Positions 31,172-43,209 of a stretch of DNA of 48,803 nucleotides are shown one piece after another. How positions within the stretch are numbered: position 1 is the first letter of the stretch; each line of letters opens with the position of its first letter. Origin of the DNA: Basidiobolus meristosporus CBS 931.73 (Eukaryota > Basidiobolomycota > Basidiobolomycetes > Basidiobolales > Basidiobolaceae); assembly GCA_002104905.1 (NCBI GenBank), contig MCFE01000662.1:1-48803 (forward strand), read 5' to 3'. The notes under the pieces were generated by a model that searched no databases, was not told where the DNA came from, and saw only the letters and a program-made list of their open reading frames with translations. The position numbers and the translations under genes were made by a program.

Positions 31172-32735
31172 TGTGGTGGGGTCACAGTGACACCCACTGA
31201 CAGATGTGCTTGTTCCCATATTTTCTACTTCCCTATATCTCTACTAAACTTATTTTAGTTTTATCCCATTTGTCTCATCTGATCTGTACTATACCATAAA
31301 ATGGTTGACTATCACACTTGCTTACCTTATTGCATAAGTTATCCCTCACTCTATGTAGATTACTAGTTGTAAGTGCTTCTATATTGAGCAAGTACCCATG
31401 CCAGTGCCCATGACACACAATCAACCCGTTTCACCATCCCTACCATTTTCATACCATATATGGTATCCCTATGTACATAGGCTTCATGGTTCTGATTCCT
31501 AATTGGTTGGATGCGCTGTGCCTCTTAGAACCTTCCAGCACCTACTTAGAACACTCTTAGCTCATTCTGATGTCATTAAGATTTCTATTGATCTCCAGAA
31601 CCTTCTGGAACACCATGCTTTGTAACAACTTGGCCAGTGAGAAAAGTATATAAGGGAGGCTATCCCTCATCAATAAATCATTATCCCTTTGATCAATATA
31701 CCAACTTGTTGATTAGTGTGATCACTGCTACCTGCTGCTACCTGAACTTGCAACCCCAGATCACAGGACACTCCCAGGAAACCATGCTGAAAGCCAACTG
31801 CCCTTGGAGGCACTGCTTGTGAGGAATACTCAGAGTAGGTATCTTTTATTATATTTGATTCTTACCCAATTTGTTCTTGTACAGGCAAAGATTCTTTTCT
31901 GTCTTTGTAACTTTTGACCAATGCTGCATTCTTATCAAGTCCCTGCTGGTGGAGTTTACAATTGTTTTGACTTTGGAAGCTTTAGCACATTAGACTTGTT
32001 CCATTGTACTGTGCCAGGGCGCGCGGCGCGATCCGCAGTTGCAAAGAACAATTGGGCGCGATATTATAGCTACCAGAAGGCAGGATTGTTCTTGGACAAT
32101 TTCGCACTATGTGGGACAATCTTGCACACTATGGCACAATCTGACACAATGAGGTTGGCGCGGATGATTGCGCCAACTCGTAATGTTTGCATCACGTGCG
32201 CAATTGGATACCGCTATAATGGCAGGTAAAATCCGGTATTTGGATATGTTTCTTTAATGTAAATGGGAATAAATGTGTATCACACTATAAACTACACTGA
32301 TACTTACCATTTTGGTTACCCCCACTCCAATTGGACGGTATCTCAGTGGTTAATTGGTCCAAAAGTATCCTGAAACTGGCAGCCCCCAATTGGCTCATTG
32401 ACTACTGAAAAAGCTACCTGATTTGCCATTAAATATCCCATTTTGCCCATTGAGCAAGTAAATCCCTGATCCTAGTGATTGGACAAGGTGTCATAGCTAG
32501 CATGCAAGCAATTGTGTAGGTGCAAAACAGATCCAATAGCTGCACTGGTAGTACAGATGATGTATATATATGCAGGGTGTTTATTTATAGGGGTTCTGTC
32601 TCAAATGTGAGACAACCTTGATATTACTTATATATCAAAAATTTGATGATCACTGATTTGCTGTAGCTCAATTTGGATCGCAAAAAAAAGGGTTGTCAGG
32701 GTCATTACAAATGTGAGCAATTCAAAGCAATTGCA

Positions 32736-33997
32736 TCATCTTCTCCTGGGTTTTTTTCTCACAGGGATTACTACTGAAGCATTTGGTAGTGACTCACTTT
32801 GCACACCTATACTACTTCCTGGCTGACTATCATCTTGGCTACTTGTGTATTTGTAGTCAGTATTTTGCCTCCTAGTTGATGAGTGCAATGCTGCAGCTTG
32901 GCCGCGCTGAATTGCTCCAACTGAACCAACTGAACCGGCCTGTAGTGCCACACGCTGACGTGTTCTTTTACTTGCCAAGGGCTCCGGTGGTTGAGGCACT
33001 TCATGTTGGTCATCATCAGTCAGTTCACCAGAAGTAGCTCGCTGATGGTCAGGCAAGATGGCACGCGCAGGCGTGCCTTGACGCATTGAGATGGCCCTTG
33101 GCTGAGTTCAATGAGATGCCGCATGTTGACCCAACTCAGTCCGCTCCAATGGACTCGTGTCTAAATGAGCAGTTTGGCGAGTTCTCGTAGTTTTGCTCTG
33201 AAGTGCGCGCGTTGACCGACGCGGGTTGACTCAATGCGCGTTGACTTGACGCGGGGCGTTCTGGTAAAGGGTGTTGGCGTACTCTGGACTGACGTGTGCC
33301 GGCGTGCTGTGGTTGCAAGAGATGGTAGGGAATCCAGCAAGGGGTGCTGGCGCAATCTGGACGATGTTGCTTGCGGTCTGTATTATTCCTCCTGAAGCTC
33401 ACCATCTGATTCCTCAAGGTATTCACTTACCCTCTGTCTGATACTTTGGAGCTGCTGCCTGGATGAGTCCTGTGTATATTGCTCTCGGAAGCCACTTAGC
33501 TCTACTAATATATCACGTAGTACATTAGTCATTTGAGGCAAAAACTCATTCAAAATCTCTTTGGTTCCCAAAGTTGAGGCACAAACGGACGTGTCCGGCC
33601 CGTACTGTGCAAATTGCGTGCAAAATTGTTCCCGCGCGGCTTCTTTGTCAAATCCCCTCACTCTCAGCTCATTCTTGATTTCAATACTTGTCTTGTTATA
33701 TATTTTTTTACATACATTGGCTGGCATCTTGATGTAGAACTCATGCCACAGCTTTCTACTCAAATTCTCCCATCTTTGTTGACTCTCTGAGGTATCTAGC
33801 TCCGCTAGATTAATCAGTAGTGCCCAAATATCTGTATGAAGGCTCATCATAGACACTTGGGCCATACTAAAATCATTTGGCAAGAACTCAAATGGATCCG
33901 ACATCAACTTTTCCGGTCTGGACCGCACTTGTGAGCTGGGGGATGGGTTTTGTCTGGGTTGTACTAAAGATGAGTTGAGGCTTGGTATGGGGACCAT
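32736..33997 (-). pseudogene. Harbinger accessory gene ORF2, copy 2 (broken)
   Basis: An open frame of 204 codons from ATG at 33997 to a stop at 33383-33385, where copy 1 has GAA (GAA to TAA after ELQEE). A length change in the GC-rich part near 33210-33240 shifts the remaining frame, which reopens at 33086 and ends in the same KKPRRR. This copy has the continuous N-terminal half that copy 1 lacks: TDIWALLINLAEL, QQRWENLSRKLWHEFYIKM and NKTSIEIKNELRVRGFDKEA. Function is not recognised. By position it is the Harbinger helper protein. Confidence 0.7.
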
Positions 33998-34356
33998 AGC
34001 AACAGATTTGGATACTTATACAGCAGTATATTGGCATCAACCTGGTCTTATATGAAATATATATGAAAACTAAAGTGATTGTTGAATTTTCCATATATTA
34101 TGCATGATGCATCTTGGATTGCGTTGACATGGATCAGATCACATCAATCGCAGATTTCCTATTTGATTATAGACCTATGCTTAAAGCATCAATAAAAGTA
34201 CCAAGGCATTGTTTGCGGATGATTTTTGCGACATAATGATGGGATACATGGCAATTGATGGAGATTTAACCAAAATGTGTTAAAAATCAGATAAATAACG
34301 CGGATTGCGCTGAATCAATTCAAACCGCCTCCATACAATCATCCATCAATTTTAAT

Positions 34357-35241
34357 ATGACTTACTCATCTGAATGGTCTTTTCTCATCAATCCCATCAC
34401 TACCACTGGATTTCCTTTTGACACACTGGAGGAGATCTATACCAAGTACTGTGGACCATCAACCCCAATCTACTCAAGGAGATCCCTTGTTAAGCTTCTC
34501 TGCTATTACAAGAACTATTGCCCTACAAGGTTTCATCCCACCATCCATGGCAACAAAAGTCCTAGAAGCTTTCATTCCCAGCTGACAGCAATGGAGAACC
34601 ACCTTGCAGAGGGTATGAATGACTTAGAGCAAGCTTGGAATACTAGGTTCAGAAGCTCCAATAGACTTCCATATCCCAGAGTGTTCAGCAACTGGTTCCA
34701 TATCAGGAGTATTTTGGATACCTTCCCAGTGAGGATTAACACACCTTCTAGAGGGCAGAGGCACTTTTATTCTGGCAAGTACAAGGCACACTGTGTGAAG
34801 TTTCAAGCACTGTCTGACATTGAGGGTAACATCATCTGGTTTAGTGGGCCATTTGCTGGAAGTAGGTATGACAAAGCACTCTGGGTAGAGAATCATCCTG
34901 AATTCAGTAGAGGGGAGAAATGTATGGCAGACTTAGCCTATATAGGAGAGGATTGTCAGAGATTAGGATGTATTACAGCTTATAGGAAGCCAAGGAATGG
35001 TGTGCTTAGCAGGAAGCAGAAGCTCTACAATGAGATATTTAATCATTTCAGAGTGAGGGTAGAGCACACATTTGGATATCTGAAGAGATTCAGCATATTG
35101 GCAGGTAAATACAGAGGAAAGTCATATATAGGTGAAAACAGCAGGATAGGTAAAATAGTTAAGATACTTATTAATGCACAGTATGTTCATACAAGAAGAC
35201 ATCCACTGAGAGAAATGTGTTTGGAGCATTATGAAGAGTAA
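34357..35241 (+). CDS. PIF/Harbinger DDE transposase, copy 2
   Basis: An intact 294-aa frame, six residues different from copy 1. It has N81 for D, W113 for R, T129 for R, Y171 for H, E178 for D and E187 for K. D121, D192 and E236 are kept. Copy 3 agrees with copy 2 at 171, 178 and 187 and with copy 1 at 129, so H171, D178 and K187 look like private changes of copy 1. Y171 replaces the His of the HD motif usual in this family. Whether either protein is active cannot be told from sequence. Confidence 0.9.
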   Translation: MTYSSEWSFLINPITTTGFPFDTLEEIYTKYCGPSTPIYSRRSLVKLLCYYKNYCPTRFHPTIHGNKSPRSFHSQLTAMENHLAEGMNDLEQAWNTRFRSSNRLPYPRVFSNWFHIRSILDTFPVRINTPSRGQRHFYSGKYKAHCVKFQALSDIEGNIIWFSGPFAGSRYDKALWVENHPEFSRGEKCMADLAYIGEDCQRLGCITAYRKPRNGVLSRKQKLYNEIFNHFRVRVEHTFGYLKRFSILAGKYRGKSYIGENSRIGKIVKILINAQYVHTRRHPLREMCLEHYEE

Positions 35242-35691
35242 ATAAAGCAAGGAAAGCACTATTCTGAGCAACATAAGTAAGATTGAGTGTAAATTACCAG
35301 TAACTGTATCATACCACTGGCATCATGGTAGAAATTATAGTGCCAGATAGTGCCGTAGGGTGCCAGATCAATCCGGCACTATAAACAGGCTGGCACTATG
35401 TGGCACTATCCAACGGAACAAATCTATTGTCATCTAAAAGGACACTGAACCCAGCACATACTTTTGTTAAGATGCCAACTAAGATGGGGATTATAGCTCA
35501 ATAGTTTTCCCTTGAAAGCTTGTGGCTTCATTCCCCATCATATTAAATTAGAGACAGAACCCAAGTATTCCTAGCAAGCTTTTGCCTGAGGTTATTGCAC
35601 CCAGTGAACACCCCACACAAAAAACCCTTGAGAAGTGTTGAACATATCTCTCTCTTGGACTTATACACCACCACAGCAAAAGATCATAACA

Positions 35692-38600
35692 TTCTCCACT
35701 ACTGATGTTAAGAGGGTTCTCCTGAATATCTTTTCTTGTGATACTAATATCTTGATGGTTTGGTATTATCAGCAAGTCTTGCTATCTTGAGTCTGTCTCT
35801 ATGCACTAAGTCTTCCCATATATTGCCTTGTTTGTCCACTGGATGGTAAGTTGCAAGTGGACATTCTCTGATGATCTTGAATGGTCCTGGCCATTGCGGC
35901 TCAAACTTCTCCTGAGTGTTGTTTCTTAGCAATACAAAGTTCCCAACTGTCAATGCCTCTGGTGCTATAGTCTTATCAAATCTCTGCTTCATCTTGTCTG
36001 CACTTTGAGATACTCTGGTCTGTGCCTCTTAATGTCTTTGTTCCAGTTGCTGGTGCCTACTTGACTGACTGCATGCATTTTCTAAGGTGTCTGTAAGCTT
36101 TGGCTGTGTGAGATCTCCTGGAATCCTTGGTCCACATCCATACACTAAGTAAAATGGCAATTTTTGGGTGGCGTTGAGCACTCTGACTCCACATGCAAAC
36201 AGTGCTTGGTTGATATACTCATCCCATCTACTGACAACTCCATTTGCATACTTGGTCAGCATTGTTCCAAATAATCTATTAAACCGTTTGGTGACTCCAT
36301 TGGTTCTGGCATGATATGCCAAGGTTTTCAAGTGTTTGATCTGCTGCATTTCTAGGTGAGCTTCCAATGTCTTTGCCATAAAGTTTGCACCTCTATTGGA
36401 TAGAATATCTACAGGGCATCCAAACTTCATAAGGATCTCATGGTAGATGAAACTTGCAACTTCTTGTTCACCAGCTTTAGGTACAGCTTTAGCCACTGGT
36501 CATTTAGTGGCATGCTCAATTGCTACCAGGATCCAACAGTTACATTTCCTGGTAGTTGGCAGTCCTCCAATAAAGTCAATTCCCCATCTTTTGGATGGTC
36601 TTACAGGCTTTAAGGGAAAGAGTTCAGCAATTCTCTGTGGCTGGCCTTGGTTGATTTGCCAAATTGGGCATGTTTTCACTAGCTTCTCAATGTCATGTTT
36701 CATTTAGGACCACCATGCTCTGGCTTTCACAAGGCTATAGGTTTCTTCAATTCCAAGATGTCTATATCCATTGTTTAGCTTATGTATTAAATTCAGGCAA
36801 GCAACATAAGGGCAATAGGCAATAGGGCTTCCATCAACAAATTGGTAGAGTGTTTCATCCTGTACTACAAATTTGCGGCTTCATCTTGGATTATCTTCTT
36901 GATATGCTCATCCACCTCATTAGGAATGGCTTAGTCCTCCAAGTACTTTGGTAATAGGCTATGCCAATCTGATTCATGCACCAAGTTGAGTTGTGCAACT
37001 TGGTTTAATCTTGATAAGGTGTCAGCAACTGTATTGTTTTTTCCAGGGCAGTATAAAATCTCCAAATCAAATTATTGAATGTATTCACTCCATCTTGTCA
37101 TTCTTCTAGAGAGTACCTTCTGAGTAAATATATACTTGAGTGAGGCATGTTCAGTCTTCACAGTGCGTTTGACTCCTTCAATACAGCATCTCCATGTCTT
37201 CAAGCAGTGTAATATATCAAGCATCTCCTTCTCATGTACTGGATAGTTTTGCTCTGCTGAGTTCAGTTTCTTGGATTCAAAGGAATTGGGTTAGTCCTGT
37301 CCCTTGTGATCTTGGCTCCACACTCCACCAATTGCATCATCTGAAGCATCTGTGTGCAGAGTAAGATTTTTCTGAAGCCAGGTATTCTTAAGCTTGACAG
37401 CTTAGCAAGCTCATTCTTGAGCGTTTGGAAGGCTGTCTCACAAGCTACGTCCCACTTGTAGGTATTGTCTTTCTTGAGGATATCAGTTAAAGGGGCAGCA
37501 ATACTTGCAAAGGACTTGACAAATCTCCAATAATAGGAAACCATTCCAAGGAATGATCTGAGCACTGATATGGTATGGGGCTGCTTCAGATTCTTGATAA
37601 CTTCAACCTTATTAAGGTCTAAGGTTACTCCTGTACTAGTCACTATGTGTTCAAGATATTCAACATGTTCCTTGAATAATTCACACTTGTGTAGCTTGCC
37701 ATAAAGCTTATTCTCTCTTAGCTTCTTCAAGATCTTTTTAATGTGCACCAAGTGATCCTCTTCTGTCTTGCTGTATATCAATATATCATCTAGGTAGATT
37801 ATCACAAGCTTGTCTAAGTACTGCTGGAAGACAGTCTGCATCAGGGTCATGAATGTTACAGGGGCATTGGTGAGGCCAAAACTCATGACCAAGTACCTAT
37901 AATATCCATATCTGGTCCTGAATGCTGTCTTAGTGATGTCTTCTGGCTTCACCCTAATCTGGTTGTATCCTGACATGAGGTCAATCTTGCTGAAATTAGT
38001 GGTTCCATTTAGTTGGTCCAAAAGCTCATCAATCCAAGGTATGGAGTACTTATTCTTCATATTAACTAAGTTGAGGGCTCTGTAGTCAACAAATATCCTA
38101 AGTGTTCCATCCTTCTTCTTCACAAAGAGTACTGGTGCTCCCCAAGGTGACTTGCTGGGTCTGATATATCCTTGCTCCAGTAATTGATCTATTTGTCTCT
38201 TTATCTCTTTCAACTCCAGTTGACTCATTCTGTAAGGTGCATACTCACTTGAGGGCTATCTCCTGTTTCAATGGCATGATCCATGTCTCTGACTGGTGGT
38301 AGGCTTGCAACTTAATCTGGAAATACGTCTGAATATTCCATCAAAAGATCCTGGACCTTGTTGGGTACTGGAGTAGAGGAATCCTCCTGTAATACTGTCA
38401 TGAGGAACAGCTGGGTGCCTTTTCTTAGTGCTCTACAGAAATGTGTCTTGCTATGGTCACTTGTTTCACACACACTGGTATGGACCAAGCTAAAATCCAG
38501 TCTGGCAAGTAATAGCTCATAGGTCTTGTTGTCCTCCTGGATCTGAGTAGCATGGGTTCTCCAGTTGATTGATGGATTACAACAAAATAGCCAGGTTTCC

Positions 38601-38901
38601 CCAAGTACAAGGTCAAACTTGCAGTTCCCAAATATATGGGCCCGTAGATCTTCTTTATAGTCATTAATCTTCATCCTTACTGGCTGAGTAATACGGTTGA
38701 TTATGTGAGAGTTCACATCAGCTGTTGAGACTGAAGGTGATTTGGTGGGCTCTGAGTTGATTCTAGCTTTTGAAGCAAATGGTTCTGACATGTAGTCATG
38801 CAATGCTCATGAGTGAATCATAATCTTGACAGGTACTCCAATGATTACTCCAATCAAGTATGATAGCTTTCCTGAGTTTGAGGTCATCTGGAATAGGTCT
38901 T
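35692..38901 (-). pseudogene. Pol relic of gypsy copy B
   Basis: It is collinear with the intact Pol at 44580-47769. Fragments, in coding order: protease (38312-38803, the DSGA region replaced by stops and missense near 38810), RT and RNase H start (37263-38228, with [16 protein letters not shown]), integrase start (36500-36703), integrase core and C-terminus (36029-36496, CPVDILSNRG with the catalytic Asp changed to Asn), and the final GPFKI block (35744-35992). Several stops and frameshifts. It is more diverged than copy A, so probably older. Confidence 0.9.
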
Positions 38902-39074
38902 AGACTTGTACTCATGGTTAGTGCTACATAGTGCCAGCCTGTTTATAGTGCTGGATTGATCTGGCACTATCTGGCATTATAATTTCTACCATCATGCCAG
39001 TGGTAGGTTGTAGTTACTGGTAATTTTACTCAATCTTACTTATATTGCTCAGAGTAGTGCTTTCCTTGATTTAT

Positions 39075-39958
39075 TTACTCTTTGTGGTGCTCCAGACACA
39101 TTTCTCTCAGTGGATGTCTTCTTGTATATATATACTGTGCATTGATAAGTATCTTAACTATTTTACCTATTCTGCTGTTTTCTTCTATATATGACTTTCC
39201 TCTGTATTTACCTGCCAATATGCTGAATCTCTTCAGATATCCAAATGTGTGCTCTACCCTCACTCTGAAATGATTAAATATCTCATTGTAGAGCTTCTGC
39301 TTCCTGCTAAGCACACCATTCCTTGGCTTCCTATAAGCTGTAATACAACCTAATCTCTGACAATCCTCTCCTATATAGGCTAAGTCTGCCATACATTTCT
39401 CCCCTCTACTGAATTCAGGATGATTCTCTACCCAGAGTGCTTTGTCATACCTACTTCCAGCAAATGGCCCACTAAACCAGATGATGTTACCCTCAATGTC
39501 AGACAGTGCTTGAAACTTCACACAGTGTGCCTTGTACTTGCCAGAATAAAAGTGCCTCTGCCCTCTAGAAGGCCTGTTAATCCTGACTGGGAAGGTATCC
39601 AAGAATTCCCTATATGGAACCTATTTCTGAGCACTCTGGGATATGGAATTCTATTGGAACTTCTGAACCTAGTATTCCAAGCATGCTCTAAGTCATTTAT
39701 ACCCTCTGCAAGGTGGTTCTCCATTACTGTCAGCTGGGAATAAAAGCTTCTAGGACTTTTACTGCTATGGATGGTGGGATGAAGCCTTTTAGGGCAATAG
39801 TTCTTGTAATAGCAGAGAAGCTTAACAAGGGATCTCGTTGAGTATATTGGGGAAGATGGACCATAGTACTTGGTATAGATCTCCTCTGGTGTGTCAAAAG
39901 GAAATCCTGTAGTAGTGATGGGATCAATGAGAAAAGACCATTCAGATGAGTAAGTCTT
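39075..39958 (-). pseudogene. Harbinger transposase, copy 3 (broken)
   Basis: The frame breaks near 39600 within the LDTFPVRI region, where a short deletion removes part of the preceding segment. The start codon ATG is changed to AAG at 39956-39958. The C-terminal half (39075-39602) remains open and keeps D192 and E236 equivalents. It is a useful tie-breaker for the sequence of the ancestral transposase. Confidence 0.85.
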
Positions 39959-40316
39959 ATGAAAATTGGAAAGGATTGGGCTGATATGCTTTGATTTGAT
40001 TTGGCACAATCAGCTCTATTTATCTGATTTTCCATGCATTATGATAAAATCTCAATCAATTGCCATGTATCCCATCATTATGTTGCAAAAATCATCCTCC
40101 AACAATGGCTGAGTATTTTTATTGATGTTTTACTCACAATTCTGTAATCAAATAGGAAATCTGTGATTGATGTGATCTGATTTGTGTCAAAGCAATCCAA
40201 GAGGCATCATGCATAATATATGGAATATTCAACAATCACATTAGTTTTCATATATATTTCATATAAGACCAGGTTGATGCCAATACATCACTATACATGT
40301 ATCCAAATCCAACACT

Positions 40317-41022
40317 ATGGTTCCTATACCAAGTCTCAACTCTACTTCAGCTCAAATCAGACAAAACCCATCCCCCAGCTCACAGGCATGGTCCAGACTG
40401 GAAAAGGCAATATTGGATCCATTCAAGTTCTTGCCAAATGATTTCAGTATGGCTTAAGTGTCTATGATGAGTCTTCATACGGATATTTGAGCACTACTCA
40501 TCAATCTAGCAGAACTCAATACCTTGGTAAGTTGACAGAGATGGAAGAACCTGAGTAGAAAGCTGTGACATGAGTTCTACATCAAGATCCCAGCAGATAT
40601 ATGTAAGAAGATATATAATAAGATTAGTATTGAAATCAAGAATGAGCTGAGAGTGAGGGGATTTGACAAGGAAGCCTAACGGGAACAAATTTGCGCACAA
40701 TTTGCACAGTACAGGCCAGACGCATCTGTTTGTGCCTTGACTTTGGGAACCAAAGAGATTTTGAATGAGTTTTTGCCTCAAATGACTAATGTATTACATG
40801 ACATATTAGTAGAGCTAAGTGGCTTCCAAGAGCAATACTCACAGGACTCATCCAGGCTACAGTTGCAAAGTATTAGACAGAGAGTAAGTGAATACCTTGA
40901 GGAATCAGAAGGTGAGCTTCATGAGGAGGATTTCTGACCGCAACCAACATTGTCTAGATTGCACCAGCACACCTTGCTGGATTCCTTACCATCCCTTGCA
41001 ACTTCAGCATGCCTGTGCACAT
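40317..41022 (+). pseudogene. Harbinger accessory gene ORF2, copy 3 (broken)
   Basis: Starts ATGGTTCCTATACC at 40317 and follows copies 1 and 2 to the residue block LDSLPSL near 40985, then is cut by a family-2 LTR at 41023. 42473-42502 (GTCAGTCTAAACTACACC) continues it. Stops and frameshifts are present, and a long open piece (40737-40937) keeps GTKEILNEFLPQMTNVL and the Gln-rich part. Confidence 0.75.
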
Positions 41023-42472
41023 TGTAGTGGGGTGACAGTGACACCCACTGACAGATGTGCTCATTCACATATTTACTACTTCCCTATATCTCTACTACAC
41101 TTATTTTAGTTTTATCCCATTTGTCTTACTCAATCAGTACTATCCCATAAGCCGGTTGACTATTACACCTGCTTACCTTATTGCATAAGTTACCCCTCAC
41201 TTTGTGTAAGATTACTAGCTATAAGTGCTTCTATATTAGGCAAGTACCCACACCAGTACCTGTGACACACAATCAACCCCTGTCACCATCCCTACCATTT
41301 CCATACCATATATGATATACCTTTGTTACACAGGTTTCAGAATACTGATTCCTGATTGGTTGGATGTGCTGTGCCTCTTTGAACCTTCTGGCTTCTGCTT
41401 AGAACATTCTTTGGTCATTCTGATGTCATTAAGATTTCTATTGATATCTGGAACCTTCTGGAACACCATGTTTAGTAATCACTTAGCCAGTAATAAAAGT
41501 ATATAAGGGAGGCTTGTTACAAGTCTTGGTATAAGAGTTGTAGAGGAATAGGGAGTTTAGCTAGTATTGCATTCACTAAAACTTGAACTGATTTTTATTG
41601 AGGTTCCAGCAGCTCCTTATATACATTTTGCCAGATCAATTGCTGACTAATTGTATTTCCTAAGGTAGGTTGTGGCTGAAGACTCATTTGATTGCATCAT
41701 CATCACCCAATAAGATCTTACTTAATATATCTATTTCTGTCGGATAAGGATCTGCTGATTCATTTGCTGACTAACACTACTGATTTCATAGATAATAGGA
41801 TATACTGATAACCTACACATATACTAATTGATTTGACTAGAAACTGATCTAACTTAAACATTCAAGCGGCAGACCATAACAGGCTATCCCTCATCAATAA
41901 ATCATTGTTCCTTTGATCAATATACCAACTGGTTGATTAATGCGATCTCTTCTACTTGCTGCTACCTGAACTTCCAACCCCAGACCACAGGACACACACA
42001 GAAAACCGCACTGACAGCCAACTGACCTTAGAGGCACTACTTGTGAGGAATACTCAGAGTAGGTATCTTTTATTATATTTGATTCTTTCCTAATTTGTTC
42101 TTGTACAGGCAAAGATACTTTTCTGTCTTTGTAGCTTTTGACCACAGCTGCATTCTTATCAAGTCCCTGCTGGTGGAGTTTATAGTTGTTTTGACTTTGG
42201 AAGCTTTAGTACATTGTCATTTCAAAGGACTCTGAACCCAGCACATATTTTTGTTAAGATGCCAACTAAGTTGGGGATTATAGCTCAATAGTTTTGCCTT
42301 GACAAGCTTGTGGCTTCATTCCCCTTCAAATTAGAGTAGAGACATAACCCAAGTATTCCTAGCAAGCTTTTGCCAGAGATTATTGCACCCAGTGAACTCC
42401 CACACAAAAAACACTTGAGAAGTGCTGAAAATATCTCTCCCTTGGACTTATACACCACCACAATGTCAGTCT
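41023..42472 (+). repeat. Solo LTR of family 2 with nested gypsy solo LTR
   Basis: TGTAGTGGGGTGACAG to TACACCACCACA. Without the nested LTR and its duplication it is about 1079 bp. The flanks ACAT (41019-41022) and ATGT (42473-42476) are best explained as a decayed ACGT duplication, since Harbinger copy 1 has CACGTCAG at this point on the coding strand. Confidence 0.88.
41515..41881 (-). repeat. Gypsy solo LTR, minus orientation
   Basis: 367 bp, TGTTACAAG...CAGACCATAACA. GGCT at 41511-41514 and 41882-41885 is an exact 4-bp duplication. The uninterrupted site AGGGAGGCTATCCCT is present in family-2 copies at 26426 and 31660. Confidence 0.93.
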
Positions 42473-42502
42473 AAACTACACCAACACCGTTCACAAGAGC
42501 GC

Positions 42503-43209
42503 TGTGGTGGTGTATAGGTCCAAGGGAGAGATACATTCAACACTTCTCAAGTGTTTTTTGTGTGGGGTGCTCACTGGGTGCAATAACCTCTGGCAAAAGC
42601 TTGCTAGGAATACTTGGGTTATGTCTCTAATCTAATGTGAAGGGGAATAAAGCCACAAGCTTGTCAAGGGAAAACTATTGAGCTACAATCCCCAACTTAG
42701 TTGGTGTCTTAACAAAAGTATGTGCTGGGTTCAGTGTCCTTTGAGATGACAATGTACTAAAGCTTCCAAAGTCAAGACAACTGTAAACTACACCAGCAGG
42801 GACTTGATAAGAATGCAGCTGTGGTCAATAGTTACCAAGACAGAAAAGTATCTTTGCCTGTACAGGAACAAACTTGGGAAAGAATCAAATATAATAAAAG
42901 ATACCTACTCTGAGTATTCCTCACAAGTAGTGCCTCCAAGGTCAGTTGGCTGTCAGTGCGGTTTCCTGGGAGTGTCCTGTGGCCTAGGGTTGGAAGTTCA
43001 GGTAGCAGCAGGTAGCAGTGATCACACTAATCAACAAGTTGGTGTATTGATAAAAGGGATGATGATTTATCATTGAGGGATAGCCTCCCTTATATACTTT
43101 TCTTACTGGCTAAGTGAATACTAATTATGGTGTTCCAGAAGGTTCCGGATATCAAATAGAAGTCTTAATGACATCAGAATGACCTAAGAATGTTCTAAGT
43201 AGGTGCCGG
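42503..43209 (-). repeat. Family-2 LTR, minus orientation, cut by gypsy element
   Basis: Starts TGTGGTGGTGTATAGG and follows the reverse complement of family 2 for 707 bp until the gypsy LTR at 43210. The break is within the counterpart of GAACCTTCCAGCACCTAC (31520 region). The remaining part presumably follows the gypsy element outside the window. It lies 30 bp from the plus-oriented copy, forming an inverted pair. Confidence 0.88.

Larger units (their letters stand above)
31992..35425 (+). mobile_element. PIF/Harbinger-type transposon copy 2, complete ends
   Basis: 3434 bp from AGACTTGTTCC to GGAACAAATCT (one change in the right terminus). ATT at 31989-31991 and 35426-35428 is the 3-bp target duplication, confirmed because excising the element restores the family-2 LTR sequence exactly. 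It holds ORF2 on minus (32736-33997) and the transposase on plus (34357-35241). Confidence 0.93.
31172..35675 (+). repeat. Solo LTR of family 2, interrupted by Harbinger copy 2
   Basis: TGTGGTGGGGTCACAG at 31172 to TACACCACCACA at 35675. The two parts (31172-31991 and 35429-35675) add to about 1067 bp, matching the uninterrupted 1079-bp copy. The insertion point TTTAGCACATT|GTCATCT is recovered from other family-2 copies (26740, 42205). Confidence 0.9.
30815..38901 (-). mobile_element. Ty3/gypsy copy B, decayed and multiply interrupted
   Basis: Its minus-strand 3' LTR lies at 30815-31171 plus 35680-35691, split by a family-2 LTR that itself contains Harbinger copy 2. The internal region follows from 35692 to about 38898 (pol only). 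The right side stops at the terminus of Harbinger copy 3. Gag and the 5' LTR are not in the window. They may lie beyond the Harbinger element, outside this sequence, or be lost. Confidence 0.85.
38902..42502 (-). mobile_element. PIF/Harbinger-type transposon copy 3, decayed and interrupted
   Basis: The terminus AGACTTGTACTCATGG at 38902 is the counterpart of the right end of copies 1 and 2. Then follow the GGCAC cluster, a transposase relic (minus), the intergenic region and an ORF2 relic (plus) to 41022. The ORF2 resumes for 30 bp at 42473-42502 between two family-2 LTRs. The other end lies beyond later insertions and is not visible. Confidence 0.8.
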
